Positions 8,302 through 15,656 of a stretch of DNA of 64,000 bases are shown piece after piece. The notes under the pieces are model-generated. The model searched no databases. It was not told where the DNA came from and saw nothing but the letters and a program-made list of their open reading frames with translations. The stretch spans positions 62,001-126,000 of the forward strand of contig NZ_JAMJFL010000020.1 of NCBI RefSeq assembly GCF_023544665.1. The letters run 5' to 3'. Positions within the stretch are counted from its first letter, which is position 1. Every line of letters starts with the position of its first letter. The translations under genes were made by a program, and so were the position numbers. The stretch comes from Streptomyces sp. YS415. Its GTDB lineage: Bacteria > Actinomycetota > Actinomycetes > Streptomycetales > Streptomycetaceae.

Positions 8302-9507
8302 ATGACCGTGTGGGATGACCTCGTCGGGCAGGAGAAGGTGAGCGAGCAGCTCATTGCCGCTGCCCGGAACGCCGACGCCCTGGTCACCGCGGCCGTCACC
8401 GGCACCCAGCCCCCCGAGGCGTCGAAGATGACGCACGCCTGGCTCTTCACCGGCCCGCCGGGCGCCGGCCGCAGCCGGACGGCCCGGGCGTTCGCCGCCG
8501 CGCTCCAGTGCGTCAGCCCCGACCGCGCCCTCGGCGGGGCCCCGGGCTGCGGCTTCTGCGACGGCTGCCATACGGCACTGGTGGGCACCCATGCCGACGT
8601 CAGCACCGTCGCCGCCGTGGGTTCCCAGATCCTCGTCGACGACATGAGGGACACCGTCCGCAAGTCGTTCACCTCACCCGCCACCGGCCGCTGGCAGATC
8701 ATCCTCGTCGAGGACGCCGAGCGGCTGAACGAGAAGTCGGCCAACGCCGTCCTCAAGGCGGTGGAGGAGCCGGCCCCCCGTACGGTCTGGCTGCTGTGCG
8801 CCCCGTCCATCGAGGACGTCCTGCCCACGATCCGCTCCCGCTGCCGCCACCTGAACCTGCGGACGCCCTCCGTCGAAGCGGTCGCGGACATGCTCGTACG
8901 CCGGGAGGGCATCGAGCCCGCGGTCGCCGCCGCCGCGGCCCGTGCAACGCAAGGCCACGTCGACCGGGCGCGCCGGCTGGCCACGGACCCGGCCGCCCGC
9001 GAGCGCCGAGCCGCCGTGCTCAAGCTGCCGTTGCGCGTCGAGGACATCGGCGGCTGCCTCAAGGCCGCGCAGGAACTCGTCGACGCGGCGGCCGAGGACG
9101 CCAAGCAGCTCGCCGAGGAGATGGACGACAAGGAGACCGAGGAGCTGAAGACGGCCCTCGGCGCGTCGCAGGGCGGCCGGCTCCCGCGCGGTACGGCGGG
9201 CGTGATGAAGGACCTGGAGGACAAGCAGAAGCGCCGCCGCACCCGCACGCAGCGCGACAGCCTCGACCTCGCCCTGACCGACCTCACCGCCTTCTACCGC
9301 GATGTCCTCGCCCTCCAGCTCGGCTCGCGCGTGGCCATCGCCAACGCCGACGCCGAGGACACCCTGCAGCGGCTGGCCCGCGGCAGCTCCCCGGAGTCCA
9401 CCCTGCGCCGCATCGAGGCCATCGCCGCGTGCCGGGACGCGCTGGACCGCAATGTGGCTCCGCTGCTGGCGGTGGAGGCAATGACGATGGCCCTGAGAGC
9501 GGGCTGA
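8302..9507 (+). CDS. holB: DNA polymerase III delta-prime subunit (clamp loader)
   Basis: Delta-prime is the rigid AAA+ stator of the clamp loader that opens the beta clamp onto primed DNA. The protein (401 aa) starts with TVWDDLVGQEKV. It has a P-loop-like GPPGAGRS, in which the usual Lys is replaced by Arg, consistent with a subunit that does not hydrolyse ATP. A four-Cys zinc module follows (C in ALQCVS, then CGFCDGC). Further on come the Walker-B-like LVEDAERLNEKSANAVLK and the SRC motif (SRCRHLNLR). ATG 8302 is chosen because GGAGAGGGGG lies about 10 nt before it. It follows tmk by 115 nt, the order usual in actinobacteria. Confidence 0.95.
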   Translation: MTVWDDLVGQEKVSEQLIAAARNADALVTAAVTGTQPPEASKMTHAWLFTGPPGAGRSRTARAFAAALQCVSPDRALGGAPGCGFCDGCHTALVGTHADVSTVAAVGSQILVDDMRDTVRKSFTSPATGRWQIILVEDAERLNEKSANAVLKAVEEPAPRTVWLLCAPSIEDVLPTIRSRCRHLNLRTPSVEAVADMLVRREGIEPAVAAAAARATQGHVDRARRLATDPAARERRAAVLKLPLRVEDIGGCLKAAQELVDAAAEDAKQLAEEMDDKETEELKTALGASQGGRLPRGTAGVMKDLEDKQKRRRTRTQRDSLDLALTDLTAFYRDVLALQLGSRVAIANADAEDTLQRLARGSSPESTLRRIEAIAACRDALDRNVAPLLAVEAMTMALRAG

Positions 9508-9612
9508 CAGCGGGGCCCACCAGCCAGCCCCCTCACGATCAACGAAAGGTTGACCACGTAACCCGTACGAGCTGCGATCCTCACGGAGGGCTCTCATCCC
9601 GCTGCGCAGAGT

Positions 9613-9618
9613 TACGCT
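9613..9618 (+). promoter_or_regulatory. -10 hexamer TACGCT implying a leaderless mRNA for the TAP-like peptidase
   Basis: TACGCT ends 6 nt before the ATG at 9625, the same spacing as at tmk. The six intervening bases (CGCTGG) do not form a ribosome binding site. Confidence 0.55.
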
Positions 9619-9624
9619 CGCTGG

Positions 9625-11244
9625 ATGCACCTCAGGCGCCCCCACCCGACACCCGATCCGAGTACCCGGTCCCACCGGCACGCCCGCCCCCGCCCCCACG
9701 GAGTCCGCGCGGTGGGAGCCCTCATCGGCGTCGCCGCCCTGGTGGTCTCCGCCTGCTCCACGGGCGGATCGACGACCTCCGCGAGCCCGGCGGCGGAGGC
9801 CGCGCTGGCCGCGCTGCCGCAGGCGACACCGGACGCGCTGTCGCCGTACTACGGCCAGAAGCTGAAGTGGCGCGGCTGCGGGGTCCCCGGCTTCGAGTGC
9901 GCCACGCTGAAGGCGCCGCTCGACTACTCCGAGCCGGGGGAGGACGACGTCCGGCTGGCCGTGGCCCGCAAGAAGGCCACGGGACCGGGCAAGCGGATCG
10001 GATCGCTGCTGGTCAACCCGGGCGGGCCGGGAGGCTCGGCGGTCGGCTACCTCCAGGCGTACGCCGGGATCGGCTACCCGGCCGAGGTCCGCGCCCGCTA
10101 CGACATGGTCGCGGTCGACCCCAGGGGCGTCGCCCGCAGCGAGCCGGTCGAGTGCCTTGACGGGGCCGACATGGACACGTACACCCGGACCGATCTGACG
10201 CCCGACGACGACCGGGAGCAGACGGAGTTGGTGGACGCGTACAAGAAGTTCGCGGAGGGCTGCGGGAAGGACTCCCCGGAGCTGCTGCGCCATGTGTCCA
10301 CCGTCGAGGCCGCCCGCGACATGGACATCCTGCGCGCGGTGCTGGGGGACGAGCGGCTGAACTACGTGGGGGCGTCCTACGGCACCTTCCTCGGGGCGAC
10401 GTACGCGGGACTGTTCCCCAAGCGCGCCGGCCGGCTGGTCCTGGACGGCGCGATGGATCCCTCGCTGTCCGCCCGCCGGCTGACCCTCGATCAGACCGCG
10501 GGCTTCGAGACGGCGTTCCAGGCGTTCGCGCGGGACTGCGTCCAGCAGCCGGACTGCCCGCTCGGCGCGAAGGCCGGCGAGGTCGGCAAGAACCTCAAGG
10601 CGTTCTTCGGCAAGCTCGACGCCCGGCCGATCCCCACGGGAGACGCGGACGGCCGCAAGCTCGTCGAGTCCCTGGCGACGATCGGCGTGATCGCGGCGAT
10701 GTACGACGAGGCGGCCTGGGCGCAGCTGCGCGAGGCGCTGACCGCGGCGATGAAGGAGAACGACGGCGCGGGCCTGCTGTTCCTCGCGGACAGCTACTAC
10801 GAGCGGGACGCGCAGGGCCGCTACTCCAACCTGATGTTCGCCAACGCCGCCGTGAACTGCCTGGACCTCCCGCCTGCCTTCGATACCCCCGAGCAGGTGC
10901 GGGACGCCCTGCCGGCCTTCGAGAAGGCGTCCCCCGTCTTCGGTGAGGGCCTGGCGTGGGCCTCTCTGAGCTGCGCGTACTGGCCGGTGGCTCCCACGGG
11001 CGAGCCGCACCGCATCGAGGCGAAGGGCGCCGCCCCGATCGTCGTGGTCGGCACCACCCGTGACCCGGCGACCCCGTACCGCTGGGCCCGCTCCCTGGCC
11101 GCCCAGCTCTCCTCGGCACGCCTCCTCACTTACGAGGGCGACGGCCACACCGCGTACGGCCGGGGCAGCGACTGCATCGACCGCACGGTCAACGCGTACC
11201 TCCTTCGAGGGACCCCTCCGACGGACCGTAAGCGCTGCTCATAG
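9625..11244 (+). CDS. Secreted alpha/beta-hydrolase, TAP-like tripeptidyl aminopeptidase lipoprotein
   Basis: This 539-aa protein has a basic N-terminus, a hydrophobic stretch (about residues 29-43) and a lipobox VSAC with Cys44, so it should be lipid-anchored outside the membrane. The catalytic domain carries the nucleophile in GASYG (Ser251), the charge-relay Asp in TTRDPATPY and the His in GDGHTAYG. The C-terminal part matches the TAP-like domain seen in Streptomyces tripeptidyl aminopeptidases, which remove N-terminal tripeptides from exported proteins. Its actual substrate is unknown. It is followed by a strong hairpin terminator and then a tRNA gene. The start ATG appears leaderless. 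Confidence 0.9.
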   Translation: MHLRRPHPTPDPSTRSHRHARPRPHGVRAVGALIGVAALVVSACSTGGSTTSASPAAEAALAALPQATPDALSPYYGQKLKWRGCGVPGFECATLKAPLDYSEPGEDDVRLAVARKKATGPGKRIGSLLVNPGGPGGSAVGYLQAYAGIGYPAEVRARYDMVAVDPRGVARSEPVECLDGADMDTYTRTDLTPDDDREQTELVDAYKKFAEGCGKDSPELLRHVSTVEAARDMDILRAVLGDERLNYVGASYGTFLGATYAGLFPKRAGRLVLDGAMDPSLSARRLTLDQTAGFETAFQAFARDCVQQPDCPLGAKAGEVGKNLKAFFGKLDARPIPTGDADGRKLVESLATIGVIAAMYDEAAWAQLREALTAAMKENDGAGLLFLADSYYERDAQGRYSNLMFANAAVNCLDLPPAFDTPEQVRDALPAFEKASPVFGEGLAWASLSCAYWPVAPTGEPHRIEAKGAAPIVVVGTTRDPATPYRWARSLAAQLSSARLLTYEGDGHTAYGRGSDCIDRTVNAYLLRGTPPTDRKRCS

Positions 11245-11248
11245 CCTT

Positions 11249-11287
11249 CGTACCGGCCCCGGTTCCACCCCCGCCGGGGCCGGTACG
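11249..11287 (+). terminator. Terminator of the TAP-like peptidase gene
   Basis: This is a perfect 14-bp inverted repeat, 11249-11262 against 11274-11287, with an 11-nt loop. It begins 5 nt behind the stop codon. There is no T-run. Confidence 0.75.
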
Positions 11288-11307
11288 GAGCACCTCCGGA
11301 AACTGTG

Positions 11308-11313
11308 TAGACT
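11308..11313 (+). promoter_or_regulatory. Probable -10 of the tRNA-Thr promoter
   Basis: TAGACT matches TANNNT and lies 38 nt before the tRNA 5' end, leaving a short leader for RNase P removal. I cannot see a good -35 at the expected distance. Confidence 0.4.
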
Positions 11314-11351
11314 TACCGACGTTGCTGATCGCACCATGGTGCGGACAGCGC

Positions 11352-11425
11352 GCCGCCTTAGCTCAGATGGCCAGAGCAACGCACTCGTAATGCGTAGGTC
11401 TCGGGTTCGAATCCCGAAGGCGGCT
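11352..11425 (+). tRNA. tRNA-Thr (anticodon CGU)
   Basis: The sequence folds as a complete cloverleaf: acceptor stem GCCGCCT (11352-11358) with AGGCGGC (11418-11424), a D arm with AGCTCAG, an anticodon stem CGCA/TGCG around the loop CTCGTAA (anticodon CGU, reading ACG), and a T arm with GGTTCGAATCC. The discriminator is U. CCA is not encoded. It lies alone between two hairpins and reads one of the commonest Thr codons of a high-GC genome. Confidence 0.97.
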
Positions 11426-11434
11426 CTCTCTGAG

Positions 11435-11463
11435 ACCCAGCCCAGACATCGTCTGAGCTGGGT
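11435..11463 (+). terminator. tRNA-Thr terminator with T-run
   Basis: A stem of 7 plus 5 bp with a single C/A mismatch (11435-11447 with 11451-11463) has the loop ATC and runs straight into TTTT. This is a classical intrinsic terminator. The lipoprotein gene begins 34 nt later. Confidence 0.8.
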
Positions 11464-11497
11464 TTTCTCGTTGAAGGCTGGGGGAGCGGTGCGGGGG

Positions 11498-12067
11498 ATG
11501 TCGGTGGCCGTGGTTCTGACGACGGCTGTGCTGCTCGTTGGCTGTGGGAACGGGGACACGGACCGAGCCGGACGATCCAGTGATGGCAAGGACGCGCGGA
11601 CGCGGACGGGCGGCGACGCCACCGCGAGCCCCGCAGCGACCGCCGCGACGGAGATGAGCCATTCCGAGGTACGCGCGGCCATCGCCGCCGGTATGCGAGC
11701 CGGAGGGTTCGCCGAACCGAGGTTCGGCGCCTCCGAAGACGACGGCGGGTTCGGTGTGTGCGTGGTTTCCGGTCAAACGTCTACTGAAACCGATCCGAGC
11801 CCGAAGGACACCGCCCTGCTGGCCGGCGAGCTGAAGCGCCAGGGATGGGTCCAGGAGTTCTTCTGGACGGAAGTGGGGATGACGACCCTTGCGATGCGGA
11901 ACGGGGTATGGAAACTGGACATCGCGGGTGGCACCCTTCCGAAGGAGGAAGTCGCCAAGCGTCTGCCGGAGGATGAGCGGGCGGCCGCACGGGACTTCAC
12001 GGGACTGAGCGTTACCGCGGTCGACCTTGCCTGCCAGGACCGCGTGTACAAGAGCCTGTCCTCGTGA
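11498..12067 (+). CDS. Putative lipoprotein of unknown function
   Basis: From ATG 11498 this encodes 189 residues. The N-terminus SVAVVLTTAVLLVGC has a lipobox (LVGC), then a low-complexity Ser/Thr/Gly/Asp spacer typical of exported lipoproteins. The globular part, from about residue 60, has no motif that I recognise. The chosen ATG leaves a very short n-region without positive charge. Alternative starts GTG 11489 or TTG 11471 would add an Arg, or a Lys and an Arg, and give a better signal peptide. GGGGAG at 11481-11486 fits ATG 11498 best. It follows the tRNA terminator closely, so its promoter must be short or it is read through. Confidence 0.6.
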   Translation: MSVAVVLTTAVLLVGCGNGDTDRAGRSSDGKDARTRTGGDATASPAATAATEMSHSEVRAAIAAGMRAGGFAEPRFGASEDDGGFGVCVVSGQTSTETDPSPKDTALLAGELKRQGWVQEFFWTEVGMTTLAMRNGVWKLDIAGGTLPKEEVAKRLPEDERAAARDFTGLSVTAVDLACQDRVYKSLSS

Positions 12068-12532
12068 CCTGTCGGAGCTTGGTCTTTCGGGGATCGGATC
12101 ATTCCGAGCCGGAGTCTCTTGTTGCCCAGAAGCGGAAGCGGCGGGAGCTTCCGCGAAGCGAGGGGTGGACGCGGGTCCCGGTCGCTCACCTCCGACGACC
12201 GGGACCCTGTGCGTCCCCGGACCGGCCGCGGCGGTAACACTCCCCCGAGCAACGCGTCGTACGCGCGCACCGTCGAGCCGGATCCGATGAAGTGATCACA
12301 TCAGGCTCCACCAACGGATCGCTAACATGTGGCCAAAGGTTCTCCGTGCTGCTGTCGGCCGACTGGCGTGAAGACGTCGGGTCGATCGGGCCGGACGGCC
12401 GGAACGGTAACGGATCCCGGCGGGTGGCCCGTCGGGACAGGGTGGCGGAATACCGCCGTCGACCGGCGGGAATCCGCCACGACGACCGGGGTACGCCGTG
12501 GCGCGCGGGAGCGCGGAAGGGCAGTGGGCGGC
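12068..12532. other. Gene-free interval with one strong hairpin
   Basis: No open frame here has a convincing start and codon pattern. The interval holds the hairpin at 12173-12207 and presumably the promoter of the SARP gene; CTAACAT near 12321 could be its -10, but I cannot pair it with a -35. Confidence 0.5.
12173..12207 (+). terminator. Perfect 12-bp inverted repeat, probable terminator
   Basis: GGGTCCCGGTCG (12173-12184) pairs with CGACCGGGACCC (12196-12207) around an 11-nt loop. It lies about 105 nt behind the lipoprotein gene and could end that transcript. Confidence 0.6.
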
Positions 12533-15500
12533 GTGAAGCGGTGCGGGCTGCGGTTCGGACTGCTGGGGCCGCCGGTCCTCTACGACCACGGCGGCGACGG
12601 CGCCGTCGTCCGCCCCGTCGGCAGCCCCAAGCTACGGGCCCTGCTGGCCGCCCTCCTGCTCGAAGCCGGCCGTACCGTCTCCGTCGACGCGCTCAAGGAC
12701 GCGCTGTGGGGCGGGGCGCCCCCCGCCTCCGCGCACGCCTCCCTGCACAACCACGTCACCCGGCTGCGCCGCCTCCTCGACGACCCGGCGCGACTGCGTG
12801 CCGTGTCCCCGGGGTATCTGCTGCGCGTCGACGACGGCGAGCTGGACGTCCACGTCTTCGAGGCGCACCTCGCCACCGCGCGCGCCGCCCACGCCTCTCG
12901 GGACTGGCGCCGCACCCTGTGCGAATGCACCGCCGCGCTCGCCCTGTGGCGCGGCACCCCCCTGAGCGGACTCCCCGCCGACCTGGTCGGTTACCCGTTG
13001 GTGGAGCGCCTGAGGGAGGCCCGGCTGCTGCTCCTGGAGTGGCGCTACGACGCCGAGTTGGCCCTAGCCGACGGCCGGCCGGACACCCTGCTCCCGGAGT
13101 TGTCCGCCCTCGCCGCCGAACATCCGCTGCGCGAGGCCTACCACCGCCAGCTGATGCTCGCGCTGCACCGCAGCGGACGCCGGGCGGAGGCCCTCGCCGT
13201 CCACCGCGACCTGCGGCACCGGCTCGTGGAGGAGCTCGGCGTGGAGCCGGGTGCCGCCGTCCGCGGGGCGCACCTGGAGGTGCTGCGCGGGTCCGCCGAT
13301 GAAGCCCATGAAGCCCATGAAGCCGATGAAGCGGGTGAAGCGGGGGAAGCGGATGACGCAGACGACGCCGGGCCCGCCGAAGCCGTGGCCGGGACCGTGG
13401 CCTCCGAGCCCCCCGTCCGCCCGGCCCAGCTCCCCCCGCCGCCCGCGCACTTCACCGGCCGGACCTGCCTCGCCGACGACCTCCGCCGCACCCTCGCCGG
13501 CCCCGGCCCCGCCGTCACCGTCCTGACCGGCATGGCCGGCCTCGGCAAGAGCGCCCTGGCCCTCCACATCGCCCACGCCCTGACCGACCGCTTCCCCGAC
13601 GGCCAGCTCTACGTCAATCTGCACGGCGCCACCCCGGGCATGCACCCCCTCACCTCCGCCCAGGCCCTGGCCGCGCTCCTGCGGGACGTCGGCGCCGACC
13701 CCCGCTCCATCCCCGAACACCCCGACGCGGCCGCCGCGTTGCTGCGCTCGCTGCTCGCGCCCACCCGCACCCTCCTGGTCCTGGACGACGCCGCGAACGC
13801 CGCCCAGGTACGCCCCCTGCTCCCCGCGGGCCCCGGCTGCGCCGTGATCATCACCAGCCGTTCCTCCCTCGCCGCCCTCGACGGCGCCCGCCGCTTCCCG
13901 CTCACGCCCCTGTCCGCCGAGGACAGCGCCGCGCTGCTGCGGGCGGTGTCCGGACGCGACGACGGGATCGACGCCGGCCACCCCCTCGTCGAACTCACCG
14001 GCCGCCTCCCGCTCGCCCTGCGCGTGGTCGCCGCCCGGCTCGCCGCCCGCCGTGCTCTCACCCCGGAGGTGCTGGCCGGTCAACTCGCCGCCACCGAGGG
14101 GCGGTTGCACCACCTGGAGTACGACGATCTCAGCGTCCGCCGCTCCCTGGCCGTCGCGCACGACGCGCTCGCCGCTTCCGATCGCGAGGCCGACCGGGAC
14201 GCCGCCCTCGTGCTCTGCCGCATCGGCGCCCTCGACCTGCCCGAGTACGGCGCCCCCCTGCTGGCCCGCCTGAGCGACATCGGCACCCGGCGCGCCGAGG
14301 ACGCCCTCGACCGGCTCGTCGACGTGGCCCTGCTGGAGGAGACGGCGCTCGGCCGCTACGTCCCCCACGACCTGGTCCGCGACTTCGCCCGCGAACTGGC
14401 CGGCACGGAAGGCGGCACCGCCGTCGTCGAAACCGCCCTGAACTGGTACGCCGCCCTCGCCGAGCACACCCTCACCGCGATCGTCGACCCCGGCCTCGAC
14501 CAGGACGACCGCCGCCGGCCCACCTCCTGCCAGCCGCCCGAGCACGCCTCCCACGTCACCGGAACCCGCCCTTTCGCCGGCCCCGAGGAGGCGTTCGCCT
14601 GGGGCGACACCGAGCTGGAGAACGTCGTAGCGCTTGCCGAGCGGTACGCCGACGCGCCCGAACCCCGTATCGCCGCCCGCCTCTGCACCCTGCTGCGCCT
14701 GATCTTCCCGTACCTCCAACGCGGCGGCCGGGTCGCCGAGATGGAGCCCCTCGGCCGGGCCGCGCTGCGCGTGGCGCGACGGCTCGGCGACGAGGCAGCC
14801 GAGGCGTACGCGCTCGGTGACCTCGCCGGACTGCACTTCTTCACCGGGCGGCAGAACGACGCCCTCGCCCTCAACGACCAGGCCCTGGCCATCTGGCGGC
14901 GGCTCGGCTTCCTCTCCTGGATCCGCCGCTCCCTCAACAACCGAGGGCTGCTGCTCGAAGGACTCGGCCGCTACGAGGAGTCGGGGCGGGCGCTGCGCCA
15001 GAGCCTCGCCTACTCGCGGCGGCTGAACGACCCCTACGGCGAGGCCGTGACCCACCAGCACCTCGGCAATCTGTACGAGCACACCGACGCCCGCGCCGCC
15101 ATCGAGCAGCACCGCCTCTCCCTGGCCATCGGCGAGACCATCGGCAACGTCCTCCTTCAGCTGTACGCGCGCTGCAACATCGGCTACGCCCATCTCACCC
15201 TCGGCGAACCGGCCGCGGCCGCCCGGCACTTCGAGGACACCCTGCGGGACCTCGCCGGCCAGGGCGACTGGCACGGCGAGTCTCAGGCCCGCCTCGGCCT
15301 GGTCCGCTCCCTGCGGCTGCTGGGCCGCACCGAGCGGGCCGGCCGGGAGTGCGCCGAACTGCTGCGCCGCGCCGACGCCCGCGCCGACCGCTACATGGGC
15401 GGCCTCGCCCGCCACCAGCACGGACTCCTCCTGCGCGAGTCGGGCCGCCCCGAAGAGGCACGCTCGGCATGGACGGCGGCGCGCGAGGCGCTGGACGGGA

Positions 15501-15556
15501 CCGACGAGAAGACGGTGCTCGCCGAGCTCACCTCGCTGCTCGCCGCCCCGGCCTGA
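12533..15556 (+). CDS. AfsR-like SARP transcriptional regulator (wHTH-BTAD, NB-ARC, TPR)
   Basis: The protein (1007 aa) has the full architecture of large SARP regulators. An OmpR-type winged helix covers about residues 1-95 (PVGSPKLRALLAALLLEAG region), and a bacterial transcriptional activation domain about 100-250. An acidic linker of DEAHEAHEADEAG type follows, then an NB-ARC ATPase with P-loop GMAGLGKSA (333-341) and LLVLDDA, and TPR-like helices from about 700 to the end. Such proteins activate secondary-metabolite or developmental genes from direct repeats overlapping -35 regions. No biosynthetic cluster adjoins it, so its target is probably elsewhere. GTG 12533 is preferred because GGAAGGG lies 12 nt upstream; GTG 12524 is the alternative. 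It converges with a polymerase gene across a pair of tandem duplications. Confidence 0.9.
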   Translation: MKRCGLRFGLLGPPVLYDHGGDGAVVRPVGSPKLRALLAALLLEAGRTVSVDALKDALWGGAPPASAHASLHNHVTRLRRLLDDPARLRAVSPGYLLRVDDGELDVHVFEAHLATARAAHASRDWRRTLCECTAALALWRGTPLSGLPADLVGYPLVERLREARLLLLEWRYDAELALADGRPDTLLPELSALAAEHPLREAYHRQLMLALHRSGRRAEALAVHRDLRHRLVEELGVEPGAAVRGAHLEVLRGSADEAHEAHEADEAGEAGEADDADDAGPAEAVAGTVASEPPVRPAQLPPPPAHFTGRTCLADDLRRTLAGPGPAVTVLTGMAGLGKSALALHIAHALTDRFPDGQLYVNLHGATPGMHPLTSAQALAALLRDVGADPRSIPEHPDAAAALLRSLLAPTRTLLVLDDAANAAQVRPLLPAGPGCAVIITSRSSLAALDGARRFPLTPLSAEDSAALLRAVSGRDDGIDAGHPLVELTGRLPLALRVVAARLAARRALTPEVLAGQLAATEGRLHHLEYDDLSVRRSLAVAHDALAASDREADRDAALVLCRIGALDLPEYGAPLLARLSDIGTRRAEDALDRLVDVALLEETALGRYVPHDLVRDFARELAGTEGGTAVVETALNWYAALAEHTLTAIVDPGLDQDDRRRPTSCQPPEHASHVTGTRPFAGPEEAFAWGDTELENVVALAERYADAPEPRIAARLCTLLRLIFPYLQRGGRVAEMEPLGRAALRVARRLGDEAAEAYALGDLAGLHFFTGRQNDALALNDQALAIWRRLGFLSWIRRSLNNRGLLLEGLGRYEESGRALRQSLAYSRRLNDPYGEAVTHQHLGNLYEHTDARAAIEQHRLSLAIGETIGNVLLQLYARCNIGYAHLTLGEPAAAARHFEDTLRDLAGQGDWHGESQARLGLVRSLRLLGRTERAGRECAELLRRADARADRYMGGLARHQHGLLLRESGRPEEARSAWTAAREALDGTDEKTVLAELTSLLAAPA
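13298..13369 (+). repeat. Eight 9-bp units encoding an acidic interdomain linker
   Basis: The core is [CG]ATGAAGCS, repeated with decay over 72 bp, and translates as an alternating Asp/Glu-Ala-His/Gly linker between the activation domain and the NB-ARC domain of the SARP protein. Insertion or loss of whole units keeps the frame. Confidence 0.8.
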
Positions 15557-15585
15557 TCACCTCGCTGCTCGCCGCCCACGCCTGA
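15528..15585. repeat. 29-bp tandem duplication of the SARP gene 3' end, including its stop codon
   Basis: Positions 15528-15556 and 15557-15585 agree at 27 of 29 bases and both end in CCTGA. The first copy codes for the last residues and stop of the SARP protein, and the second is non-coding. Confidence 0.85.
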
Positions 15586-15656
15586 TCACTTCGCGTCCGC
15601 ACAGCACGCACTACCGCCGGATCACTTCGCGTCCGCATAGCACTCCACCACCGCCG
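15584..15656. repeat. 36/37-bp tandem duplication of the polymerase gene 3' end
   Basis: Both units begin GATCACTTCGCGTCCGCA and end ACCGCCG: 15584-15619 and 15620-15656. The right copy contains the real stop codon and last codons of the minus-strand polymerase gene, and the left copy lies beyond its stop. It abuts the duplication of the converging SARP gene. Confidence 0.85.

Noticed and set aside
5544..9287. Very long minus-strand frame opposite tmk and holB
   Set aside because: Its translation is Arg/Pro/Ser low-complexity with no domains, and both genes on the plus strand are certain.
11352..12300. Possible integrated element at the tRNA-Thr gene
   Set aside because: tRNA 3' ends are common integration sites, but no integrase, no duplicated tRNA 3' segment and no change in gene content follow it.
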